Assembly (NCBI GenBank): GCA_009176605.1
Contig: SEYY01000863.1
Span: forward strand, 21,563 to 85,562
Source of the DNA: Armadillidium nasatum
Lineage: Eukaryota > Arthropoda > Malacostraca > Isopoda > Armadillidiidae
DNA: 64,000 bases
Direction of reading: 5' to 3'
The notes below the pieces were generated by a model that ran no database searches, was not told where the DNA came from, and saw only the letters and a program-made list of their open reading frames with translations. The translations under genes and the position numbers were made by a program. Within the stretch, counting starts at the first letter, position 1; each line of letters begins with the position of its first letter. Below are positions 1 through 39,734 of this stretch, piece by piece.

Positions 1-3495
<3,495 letters not shown>

Positions 3496-3850
3496 TTGAT
3501 ACATAACAATAAAATAACAATGATATGTATAAATACAAAAATACATGTTATATTGATTATATATCTTGCATTTATTCAAACTTTAACTTGGAGTATTACC
3601 TAAGAAATCTGTTGAATCAGAAAAAACAAAATTTTAAATTTTTGTACTTTTTTTAAAACTTTTATTATACAAAATCTGTAATTTTCTGAAAATTTTTCGG
3701 AGAAAATGCATATAATCAGTAATTTAAATAAATGTTGGCTACTTTACTCCTTCCTTATAATTAAATAAGCCTGCATTAAATTTATATCTAATATTCTTAA
3801 CATAAAATTTCAGTGCTTTTGACCTCTTTACAAATTTTAGGTAACCCCGA
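3496..3850. other. Unassigned AT-rich spacer
   Basis: AT-rich sequence with no convincing coding, RNA or repeat signal that I can name. Confidence 0.6.
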
Positions 3851-3880
3851 TCAGAGCCCCAGCCCCGGCAAAATTTGCGC
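3851..3880 (+). mobile_element. Possible hAT-4 left terminus
   Basis: CAGAGCCCCAGCCCCGGC followed by AAAA resembles a hAT-type terminus. It matches, with substitutions, the inverted sequence ending at 8501. Flanking 8-mers do not agree, so the two need not be ends of one insertion. Confidence 0.4.
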
Positions 3881-3893
3881 TATATATATATAT

Positions 3894-4163
<270 letters not shown>

Positions 4164-5205
4164 CACTATCACCTTTCCCACTTTCGTGAGGTGGTGCCCG
4201 TCACAATTCCCTTACAAACATAACTATTCTTACCTTTCAACGCTTTCACCACCTCCCTCCATCTCTGTCTCCACAAATCTTCTGCCCTCGTCTAAACTCA
4301 AATTCCTTCCATCAAAATCACTCTCACTCCATCCATCCATCTCCACTTCGGCCTTCCCCTCTTCCTACCCTTCCCCTATCTACATCGGATCTACGTACCT
4401 TGCCAACCATTCTGTTCTCTTTCATTCTTCACATATGTCCAAACCATTTTAGCACATCCTCCTCCTCTCTATCAATTACACCCTTCTTCCATTTACACAT
4501 CTCCCTTATTCTTTCATTTCTAATCTTATCAATCCTTCTCAATTTATATATCGCTCTCAAATCTTTCATCTCAAAGATATTGAAACTTTTTCTCGACCGA
4601 GCACTTATCGTCTATGTTTCACACACATACAATACAGAAGGTGAGCACATACATTCAAACATTCTTATCTTTATTTCTTTCGAAATTTTTCCTTTCTTCC
4701 ATACTTTTCTTAGGCCCCCCAATACTTTCATTCCTTCTACCACTCTGTTCTTTATTCCTTTTTCCGTCCGAACCTTACCTTCCACCAACATTACTAGATA
4801 TTTGAATTCATTCACCTCCTCGAGTTTCCATTCACACACTTCTACAAACCAATTCCTCCCTCCACATTTCCTCATCCCCACCTCCAATCCTCATAACTTT
4901 ATTCTTCGCTGGATTGAATTTCAATCTGTGTTTGCACATTTCTCTTCAAACTCTCTCACAAGTATTCTCATCTTTTCTCCAGATTCTGCCACCAACACAT
5001 GCCGCATCATCTGCAAAAAGTAAAACATTCACTTCACATTCACCCTCCATATTTCTCAACGTAATACTTTTCCCTTCTCTCTCCATTTTTCTAAGTAAAC
5101 CATTCATCAACAGATTAAATAACATGGAGATATTACACACCCCTGTCTCAATACCACTCATATGCTAAACCAATCCGATAGTTCTCTCTTCACCCTCACT
5201 CTTGA
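4164..5205 (-). mobile_element. LINE-D (RTE-like) fragment with RT active site
   Basis: The minus strand at 4946-5161 encodes RT palm sequence: LFNLLMNGLLRKMEREGKS, then CEVNVLLFADDAACVGG, in which FADD is the catalytic motif. Downstream, 4612-4887 reads LEEVNEFKYLVMLVEGKVRT and ISKEIKIRMFECMCSPSVLY, the connection after the RT domain. The two blocks are in different frames or separated by stops, so the copy is dead. No poly-A tail is seen at its left end. Very pyrimidine-rich plus-strand open frames over the same interval are shadows of this gene. Confidence 0.8.
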
Positions 5206-5214
5206 TCTACAATT

Positions 5215-6446
<1,232 letters not shown>

Positions 6447-7058
6447 ACATTACCTCTCTTTCCAAACAAGCTTCTAAGATGTTAGGTGCTCTGAGGCGCC
6501 TTCACTATTTCTTCACTCCACCCCAGTTGCTTGTTCTCTCAAGGAGTGTTGTTCGCTCCTGTATGAAGTACGTCTAACACATCTGGGGTGGTTCCACTCA
6601 TAAAGCTCTCCTTGAGAAGGTGAAGTCTATGGATTTTCGTCTCATCAACACTCCTGTTCTCACTAATTCTCTCCAGTCTCTTTCTGCCTGCCGAATTGTT
6701 ACGTCACTCACTCTATACTATCGTTATTACAATGGACATTGATCTTCTGATTTCTACCGTCACATATCTTCTCCATTGAGACGAGCTCGTGTGCTCGTCT
6801 TTCTACACAGTCTAATCCTTTCTCTATCCAACTCTCTGGCCCCAGACTTAACCGCTATGCTCAGTCTTACATGTACTTTACTGGTAAAGTCTGGAACACA
6901 CTCCCTTCATCTATTTTCCTGACTTCCTATGACTTACACACCTTCAAACGTCGTGTATCAGGTCGCGTCAGCCTTTAATATAACCAGATTTCTGACTTCC
7001 CTCCTAACTTTGGTGGAAATTTTAGTAGGCCACTGCCCTTTGCGCACCAGAGGTGAGG
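6447..7058 (+). mobile_element. Jockey-like LINE (J family) 3' fragment inserted in LINE-D
   Basis: The plus strand starts inside the post-RT region (DHITSLSKQASK-like) and reads through the WGGSTHKALLEKV-like and LYYRYYNGH-like blocks to the family's 3' UTR. It ends in GAGGGAAAAAAGAAAAAGGG. Several stops and frameshifts are present. It interrupts LINE-D between the endonuclease and RT, so it is younger than that copy. It is one of only two plus-strand J pieces in the window and one of few not next to (TA)n. Confidence 0.82.
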
Positions 7059-8090
7059 GAAAAAAGAAAAAGGGAACAGACATTGAAATAATACAGGTAG
7101 AAGGTGAAGTTGGGGGAAATACTTTAACAGGCTGCTAAATGTGAGTGAGGCGAGGAGTGAAGATTAAGTGACAGAGGGGAAAAAGGGAAGAAATGATAAA
7201 AAGTTGAGGGGGAGATTTCGGTAAAAGAAATATGTAAAGCACTGAGGAAAGTGAAGAGGGGTAAATCGTCTGGTTTGGATGAGATGATGTTGGAAGGGGG
7301 GAGGGTGTAATAAAATGGTTGGCAAGATTGTTTAATTTATGTTGGGTATTAGGAAGGTTCCTCAAGATTGACAAGATGGGTGTAGGGTCCCTTTATATAA
7401 AGGAAAGAGTGATAAATTTGAATGAGGGAATTTTAGGGGGATTAGTTTGCTGAGCGTAGTGGGGAAAATATATGGTAGAATTTTAATGTGAAGGATAGGG
7501 ATGAATGGGTTGATAGGTGAGGAACAAAGGAACAATGGGGATTTAGGGAAGGCAGTGGGTGTATGGATCAAGTTTTCACTTTAAGAATGATCGAAGAGAA
7601 AAGAAGAGATAAATAGAAGGATTTGTATATGTGTTTTATGGATATGGACAAAGCTTATGATAGGGTGGATGGAAGTAAACTGTGGGAGATTCTGAGTGAT
7701 TATGAAATTGAGGGGAAGGATATGGAGGGTATAAGGGGATTTTATAGGAATAACAGGGCATGTGTGAAGTAATAGAATGGAAACGGAATTTTTTATGTAA
7801 ATAATGGGTTAGGCAGGGTTGTGTAATGTCTCTGGGGTTGTTTAACTTACTTATTGACAAAGAGATGAGATTGATGGTTAGAGAAGGTAGAGAGGTGAGA
7901 GTGAGAGAACAAAAAGAAGTATGGGACGTGAATGTGTTATTGTATGCAGATGATGATGTCCTTCTGGCGGAGTCACAAGAGGATTTGAAGGTTTTGGTGG
8001 AGAAATTTGTAAAAGGTTGTTCGAGTTGGGCTTAAGAGTGAATGGGGGCAAGAGTAAAATACTATGGATGAAAAATGAGGATTAATTAGC
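7059..8090 (+). mobile_element. LINE-D RT part, right half of a split copy
   Basis: This resumes LINE-D after the inserted J piece. Readable blocks are EICKALRKVKRGKSSGLDEM (RT entry) near 7210, DQVFTLRMIEEKRRD near 7565, FMDMDKAYDRVDGSKLW near 7635 (motif with the first catalytic Asp) and LLYADDDVLLAESQEDLK at 7940-7990 (YADD active site, codons 7943-7954). Several frameshifts separate the blocks. Coding similarity stops near 8090. Confidence 0.82.
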
Positions 8091-8127
8091 TACATTATTT
8101 CAAAATTCTTATTTTGTTTATACTTTC

Positions 8128-8390
8128 TGTCACTATGGCTAAAAAGATCAGCCTCAGCAATATGGAAAGACTTTGCAATGTTTCTTGATAGGCTCGAAGT
8201 AGCTAAATGCAGCATGATCAGTCAGGAAATTAGAAGAGGATCTCCGGTTAGCCCAAGTAAAAAATTTTCAACTAAATCATTGTGGGGCATCCAAAATCAA
8301 AACACAAAGATGAACATTCACTAGCAGAAAATGAGCGGTCAAAAGAAAAGGAAAATAAAATATTGAAAAAATAAGAAAAAAATCATAATT
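8128..8390 (+). pseudogene. BED zinc finger remnant of a hAT transposase
   Basis: The plus strand reads SAIWKDFAMFLDRLEVAKCS and then FSTKSLW. After a one-base frame change it gives HPKSKHKDEHSLAENERSKE. The order W-x2-F, Cys pair region, T-x-x-L and H-x4-H is that of BED fingers found at the N-terminus of hAT transposases. The second Cys of the pair is replaced by Ile and the frame is broken. No catalytic domain follows. It may belong with the hAT-4-like terminus ending at 8501. Confidence 0.6.
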
Positions 8391-8438
8391 TTCTTATATT
8401 TTCTTTGATTTAATCAACCATTAATAAGTATAATTTGC

Positions 8439-8501
8439 CATTTTTAACCCCGGCAGGAAAACCCCAGTTGTCCCTGATTTTTTAGCCGGGGCTGGAGCCC
8501 T
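8439..8501 (-). mobile_element. Possible hAT-4 right terminus
   Basis: The inverted form reads CAGGGCTCCAGCCCCGGC then TAAAAAATCAGGGAC, similar to the sequence starting at 3851. It is followed by GTTGGTCT and (TA)n. Element extent is unknown. Confidence 0.4.
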
Positions 8502-8506
8502 GGTTG

Positions 8507-11822
<3,316 letters not shown>

Positions 11823-11828
11823 ATATTA

Positions 11829-12893
<1,065 letters not shown>

Positions 12894-12931
12894 TAATTAC
12901 AATGCTATACACGCATCGGTAAATATGTATA

Positions 12932-14742
<1,811 letters not shown>

Positions 14743-14827
<85 letters not shown>
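14743..14827. repeat. (TA)n / (TAA)n compound microsatellite
   Basis: TA units interrupted by an ATAATAATA run. It marks the 5' truncation point of LINE-B. Confidence 0.96.
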
Positions 14828-15560
<733 letters not shown>

Positions 15561-15564
15561 TAAA

Positions 15565-16150
15565 ATTAAAAATTAAAAATAAAAAAAAAAAAAAAAAAAA
15601 AAATAAATATATTTAAGAAAACAAACCATGTGGTATGAAGGAAATGGCGTGAAAATAAATGGAAAAGCAGTTTTGTTTGTGTATTTCAAAACATTACTTT
15701 TAATGGAAAGCAACATATCAATGTTCTGGGAAAATAATTATCGGGAAGCGAGGTGGCAAAATATTATGAAATATTAATAAAAAATCCATAATTTAATTAA
15801 GTAATTAGATAAATGAACAATTAAGTATAACAAGTTGATCTATGCTATATAAAGAGTTAACTGTCCTAATTTGACCAAAATTGGATATGTACTTAGAGAT
15901 ATAGAATATAAGCCAAAAAATTTAATTAACGGTTAATTAGTAATTAATTAATTGAAAATTTGGAAATCAAGAAAAACTATCTTGTGGTATTCGAAACTCT
16001 ACAGTCATAGAAATTAAACATTCAAAAAAATGTAAGCTAACAGGATTAAGTTATTTTAAAAAAGTCTTATCGGTATCGGTCATTTTTTACCGATATCGAT
16101 GCCTAAAAATATGCGATATTCAACGATACTGATACTTCACTTCATGACTA
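15565..16150 (+). mobile_element. hAT-3 right-end fragment
   Basis: Similar along its whole length to 26573-27149. The right end carries ACCGATA/TATCGG subterminal repeats and a degraded terminus (ACTTCACTTCATGACTA). Noncoding and AT-rich. No left terminus is present. Confidence 0.72.
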
Positions 16151-16153
16151 ATA

Positions 16154-17042
<889 letters not shown>

Positions 17043-17149
17043 AAATTACAGTGATTCTTATTTTATCGATATATTGTAAGGTTATATAATGATGGACACT
17101 TGATGAAAGAAGCTTTCTTTTATTGTAAAACCTTTTAGTACATTTAAGC

Positions 17150-17280
<131 letters not shown>

Positions 17281-17289
17281 TGATACCCT

Positions 17290-19890
17290 TTATTTTAAAA
17301 AATTTAAAATTTTTTTATTTCGACTGGCAAACATATTTTCAGCTTTTCCATATTCTACCTTTGTCAATGTATACGTTCTTCCGGTTTTTGTTACCGGGCT
17401 TACACTCATTAAGATGTCACTGACATCAATGATGAAGTACATCTTGAGGTGATGGAAACACGAAGGAGGGTGCAGGCTCATGAGGATGCAGGAAGCTCAA
17501 GCTTACTTCATTACTATCATGTTTTACTTCCAATATACAGGCAAGATACCAGTGCTCATCATAAGCTGCAATGCAATAACCTTTCAAAGATGTTAATGAA
17601 ATAGTGTTTCCTTGAAGTAAAGATGTACTTTCTTTTCTGAATTCAGATGAAGAAGAATATGAGCGGACTTCAACTTGACCCTTACAGATAGGTTTGATGA
17701 AATGAATTTGATGGGTTCCTGTAAATAAATATTACATTTTAATTATTTAATCTATTTTGTAGTTCAAATATTAAATGCATATGTATCATATATATTTTGA
17801 CATTTAATTATATATATTATATGAAAACTTATCTAAATTATTTAAATAACTGTATAAATTTATAGATTTACCTGGAATAGTTCTTGAATATGATAACCGT
17901 TTATCCAACTTTTCCCGATGCTTTTCATGATCTTCCATAGTCGTAAAAGTGAATGAAATAGATGGAAGAGTCTTAACTGCAAATTTATAGAGTGCAAATG
18001 CATCCAAAATATGATCGTCATTTCCAGTTCTTTGAATGCTTGCCCTGGAACCAAGCCTCTTCACAGATCCAGCAATGCCATCACATGGCCCTTTTCCATG
18101 ACTGGTTGCAAAAAAAGTGCCATTCAGCATCAACTTTAAAATCTTCTTGGTGATAAGAAAGGTTTAGAAAAATCTTCCTGTTTTTGTATTATCTATTGTC
18201 CAGCACAACCATCACTAAAGTAAAATATTTTGGTTATTTGATGAGACAATTTAAGAAACTCTATTAGGCGAGTTTGAAAAAGGTTAACTGCAATTACATC
18301 GTGCTGGTTGCATTCAGAAATTGCAACAAAACTTTTATGCATTAATTTATTATCCTGTCGGTAATAAATGACAAATGGATGTATTGTTGCTTGACAGTTT
18401 TTCCAGTGAAATGACTGTGCTGCATCTTGCACGATAAATGAATAATTTTCAGAAAAATCACCAATAACTAACATCTCTTCTTGGCCAAGTTTCTCTTTCA
18501 ATTCCTGTAGAAAGGCCATTTGTCTTCTTGTTATAAAATCATGTTGCAAGAGTACCTTGAGCTTTTCATAAAATAATTTATAAATTCTTCCACAACAAGC
18601 TTTTGAGTTTGTAATGTAGACCGGTCTGTTGAAACCCATTCCTTAAACTCTATCTCATCAACTCCTTTTCTATCAAAAGCATTATTTAGAAGATGAACTA
18701 ATTTTTCTTCTTTAGGGCAGTTATCACATTTTCCAAAGAAACATAGCTCCTGTGGTGGATTACATTGGAGAAATGCAAGACAGTGACTGTAATGACAAAT
18801 ATAATTTGTATCAATCTCACTAATTTCTGTCGATGTTCCTGGGCTATCCAACAAGCATGGTGTCTCGCATTTAAATATGTTAACTATAGCTGCTAACATG
18901 AGTTTAACATTTTGATGTATAGTACAAAGACACACAACATGAGTACCACTTGACCCTGGTAATACACATTCTTTTGGACGAAGTTCTGCGAACTTTGAAA
19001 ACCCGATTTTGATATCTGGGTGCTTCTCTTTGAAAAGCTGATATGCTTCCTTTAAGTTGCACAGGATTAGAAACTTTTGCTTCTTCTCTCTCGTTCCATC
19101 AACTCCTTTTACAGACACACAATCTTTCATTCCTGTCATTTCTCTGGACACATCTTCTGAATGATAGAAGTCAATTACAATGGAAACGTGTTCACTGTCT
19201 AGTCTTTTTCCTAATCTTACATTCGGTGTTGAGAACACTCCTTTCTCTTTTGCCAAATTCTTTGCTTGCCTAGCCATGAAATTGGAGCAATTAAACTCTT
19301 TCATTATTCTTGTTATTGGCCAGCTTTTTGGCAAGATAGTTAAAATAGAAAGCTTTTCACTTCTGCTTGTAGATTCCTCATTGAATTTTTCTTTTAACTG
19401 TTGAAGAATTTCTATTTCTGTATTATCAGTGTCACTGTCTGTAATTTGTTGCCCAGTGGCTAGTTCAAGTTTCCTTTTAAAAGCTGTTGTTACTTTACAT
19501 AGCTTTTTCTTGGCATAACTGGGTTTGCTTGATAGTTTAGATAATTTAATTGGCGTTTCTTCAAGCGAGACCAATGATTTATTAATTTCACTAACTTCAT
19601 ATTCCATTTCAGCACCATCATCATCAACTTCATGTTGGGCAGATTCCACTTCAGGAGAGGAATGCAATGATTGACTTGATGAAGAACCCTCTTCACTTTT
19701 ATCCTTTGTTAATTTTTTGCGACAGTTACTACATAATTTATGGTATACCTCAAACTTTAAATTAGGATGTTTCTCAATCAAATTTTTGGTCACATTTAGA
19801 AGATTTTTCTTTATCTTTTTTTTTATGTACATTAAAAGGGTCAAAACAACATCTTCCACTATTTAATATGGTTGCAGAACTGGCATCCAT
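17290..19890 (-). pseudogene. Transposase of the long-TIR transposon, two exons, frames broken
   Basis: Start chosen at 19890 ([19 protein letters not shown]). In order: a basic stretch and a CSNCRKKL mini-finger; an acidic Ser-rich linker; a Cys/His-rich block (CHYSHCLAFLQC, CFFGKCDNC) near 18720-18800; WVSTDRSTLQTQ; LVIGDFSENYSFIVQDAAQ near 18460, whose Asp is a candidate first catalytic acid; KIFYFSDGCAGQ near 18200-18230, a candidate second Asp; then FFATSHGKGPCDGIAGSVKR near 18070-18120. Exon 2 encodes a PWWP/Tudor-like WY-rich tail. An intron with GTAAAT and TTTACAG borders spans 17719-17871. About four frame breaks occur: in the A-run near 19815, near 18565, near 18193 and near 17440. 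Intact length would be near 800 residues. The HGK-PCDG-GG core recurs in many uncharacterised animal proteins, from memory. Confidence 0.82.
17719..17871 (-). other. Intron in the transposase pseudogene
   Basis: Donor CCAG|GTAAATCT and acceptor TTATTTACAG|GAAC on the minus strand, 153 bp, AT-rich. It restores IPG-THQ in phase across the junction. Confidence 0.72.
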
Positions 19891-19914
19891 CTGAAAAAAA
19901 TAATAATAATAAAT

Positions 19915-20975
<1,061 letters not shown>

Positions 20976-21026
20976 AAGAGAAATGGAAATGTTGGAACTA
21001 TACATTGAATGAGATAAAAATCGCAA

Positions 21027-21998
<972 letters not shown>

Positions 21999-22011
21999 TA
22001 TATGTATATAT

Positions 22012-31647
<9,636 letters not shown>

Positions 31648-31950
31648 GTTTTTGCTTTTAAGTATTGCTTCTTATCTACTACCATATATATTCTTCGAAA
31701 TTATGATTACTGTTCTTCTATATTTTTTCTTAAAATTGTCAGTTTATTGTTTACTTTTAAACATTAAGCATATTGTATCCGTCTCGATAATGCTTGCTTT
31801 TAATTTTAGAATATGCTATCATGCTACAGTAAGTCATTAAATATGAAACATTTATGTGGATATTTATGTTGATATATAAATGTGCTATGAAAGATTTGAT
31901 GTAAGTTTTATTTTATTGTAAATGATTATTTTTATTTTGATCGTTTTAAG

Positions 31951-32108
31951 GAAATAAGAGGAAAAAAAAGGCATGCTGATAGACCTCGCAGTGCAAATAT
32001 AGTATTTGAAAATGATGAGACATTACAGTCCTGGGGAACTTTCAAGTATATTTTTTCGTCATCTGAAACTGCACTTGATCAAATGGGAAAATTAGATTCA
32101 AAACAGAG
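31951..32108 (+). CDS. Candidate host-gene internal exon, 158 bp
   Basis: A T-rich tract ending TCGTTTTAAG precedes the exon, and CAGAG|GTAAGAATT, a strong donor, follows it. The whole 158 bp is open in one frame: EIRGKKRHADRPRSANIVFE, then NDETLQSWGTFKYIFSSSET, then ALDQMGKLDSKQ plus two bases. Composition is ordinary for a protein, unlike the mobile-element shadows around it. I do not recognise the family. The exon lies between (TA)n tracts at 31539-31644 and 32149-32260, which would be intronic. The next coding exons are not visible in the window. It could instead be a chance open frame or part of an unknown element, but the paired splice sites make a host exon the best reading. Confidence 0.5.
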
Positions 32109-32144
32109 GTAAGAATTGAATTTAATATATTATTGTAAAATACG

Positions 32145-32588
<444 letters not shown>

Positions 32589-32810
32589 GAGGGTGCTTGG
32601 AACCCCTACTGGGGCTACTATAGCATTCTGCTGGGTGCTCCTGGGTTTCAGGAGCAACCAACCGAAGTCAAGCAACGCCAACATGGGCTCAACAACTGTT
32701 GCGACTAAATTAGCAATATAATGCAGAGAAAAATTTTCCTCACGCCAGGATTCGAACCCATTAATAACAGCGTCGCCGTTAGACAATGTACAGAAGGCTC
32801 TACCACCGAG
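32589..32810 (-). mobile_element. SINE-3 copy, 5'-truncated
   Basis: Same body and B box as the neighbour, directly adjacent in the same orientation. It ends at the A-box region, where it meets an inverted copy with no spacer. Confidence 0.82.
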
Positions 32811-32995
32811 CTCGGTGGTAGACCCTTCTGTACATTTTTTTTCTCTGTCTTATATTGCTAATTTAATCGCAACAGTTGTTGTGCTCATGTTGGTGTTGCC
32901 TGACTTTGTTTGGTTGGTCCTGCAACCCAGGAGCACCCAGCAGAATGCCAAAGTAGCCCCAGTAGGGGTTTCAAGCACCCTCCTATGGATTTATA
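32811..32995 (+). mobile_element. SINE-3 copy, inverted, B box deleted
   Basis: Head-to-head with the previous copy: 32787-32810 and 32811-32834 are complementary at 23 of 24 positions. The stretch between the A box and the body, including the B box, is missing. Confidence 0.8.
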
Positions 32996-33171
32996 TAAGT
33001 ACCGAGTTGCTACAGTGATTCGAAGCCGAAGAGCTTGAAAACCATTATACGATGCCATCTTTTCATGGGAAGGCGGCGTAGCTGGATGTTATAGCCTTCT
33101 GTACATTGTCTAACGGCGACGCTGTTGTCAATGGGTTCGAATCCTGACGTGTGGAAAAATTTTCTCTGTCC
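32996..33171 (+). mobile_element. SINE-3 tRNA-like part, 3'-truncated
   Basis: From AAGTACCGAGTTGCTACAG through a decayed A box and a good B box (GGGTTCGAATCC) to CTCTGTCC, where a TATATATATTTATTTTA tail joins it to the J LINE. Confidence 0.78.
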
Positions 33172-33189
33172 TCTATATATATTTATTTT

Positions 33190-38887
<5,698 letters not shown>

Positions 38888-38906
38888 AATAATAATAATA
38901 ATAATA

Positions 38907-38957
<51 letters not shown>

Positions 38958-38965
38958 AATAATTA
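38888..38965. repeat. (AAT)n trinucleotide repeat
   Basis: About 25 ATA/TAA units with one AAATAA slip and one ACT interruption. Confidence 0.96.
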
Positions 38966-39203
38966 ATTGTCAATGGGCTCAACACTTTGACCAACGTTTG
39001 CAGACCTCTACATAGCTAATCTAGAAAATAAAATTCTAAGTTAAAATAGCTACTTTTATCCTGTATTTTACATAAGATATGTTGAGGACAACCTTACTAT
39101 CTTTAAGAACTTAAATAACATGCATCAATTCATCAACAGATTACAAGAGTTATCATGCTGGAAATTTACTTACGAAGCATGCATCAATAATAATATTAAT
39201 TTT

Positions 39204-39335
39204 TTAATTTCCACTATTTTAAACCGTGGAATAAGCACAATGGATTTCCAACTTTTAGGCCCTGGTTCGATTCCTCAAATAGCAGGTATAAAAAGTATAT
39301 AAAATGATTCCACAGTTTAAAATAGTGGAAATTAA
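39204..39335. repeat. SINE-1-like piece enclosed by 29-bp inverted repeats
   Basis: 39204-39232 and 39307-39335 are complementary at 28 of 29 positions. Between them is the anticodon-to-B-box portion of the SINE (GCACAATGGATTTCC, GGTTCGATTCC). The A box is replaced by the left arm. Confidence 0.82.
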
Positions 39336-39340
39336 AATAA

Positions 39341-39590
39341 TAACTATCTGCGGTACGAGAATAGAGCCTTGGCCATGGTAACCCTACGCCCAAGTTGTGG
39401 TCGGGGAGATCTTCCGGAGCTGATTCACTAGGCGATACGTCAGTAGCAGTTCTGGTTGATTTCCATTTGAACCATCGGTGGTGTAGCGGTTAGCACAATG
39501 GATTTCCATCTTTTAGGCCCTGGTTCGAATCCTCAAATAGGTATAAAAAGTATACAAAATGATTCCATGGATTAAAATAGTGGAAATTAA
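39341..39590 (+). mobile_element. SINE-1 relative, single copy
   Basis: A body with CCCTACGCCCAAGTTGTGGT precedes a tRNA-like part with A box TGGTGTAGCGGTTAGCACA and B box GGTTCGAATCC, followed by a TAGTGGAAATTAA tail. Same architecture as the units at 11829-12777 but clearly diverged. Confidence 0.78.
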
Positions 39591-39591
39591 G

Positions 39592-39682
<91 letters not shown>
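39592..39682. repeat. (TA)n microsatellite
   Basis: Abuts the SINE tail. No further (TA)n tract occurs for the next 16 kb. Confidence 0.97.
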
Positions 39683-39686
<4 letters not shown>

Positions 39687-39734
39687 AGCTATAACCTATC
39701 TAATAGAAACAAAATATTATATAAGATACCGGTT

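Noticed and set aside
4400-5023. 207-residue Ser/Phe/Ile-rich open frame on the plus strand
   Set aside because: Exact antisense of the LINE-D reverse transcriptase fragment.
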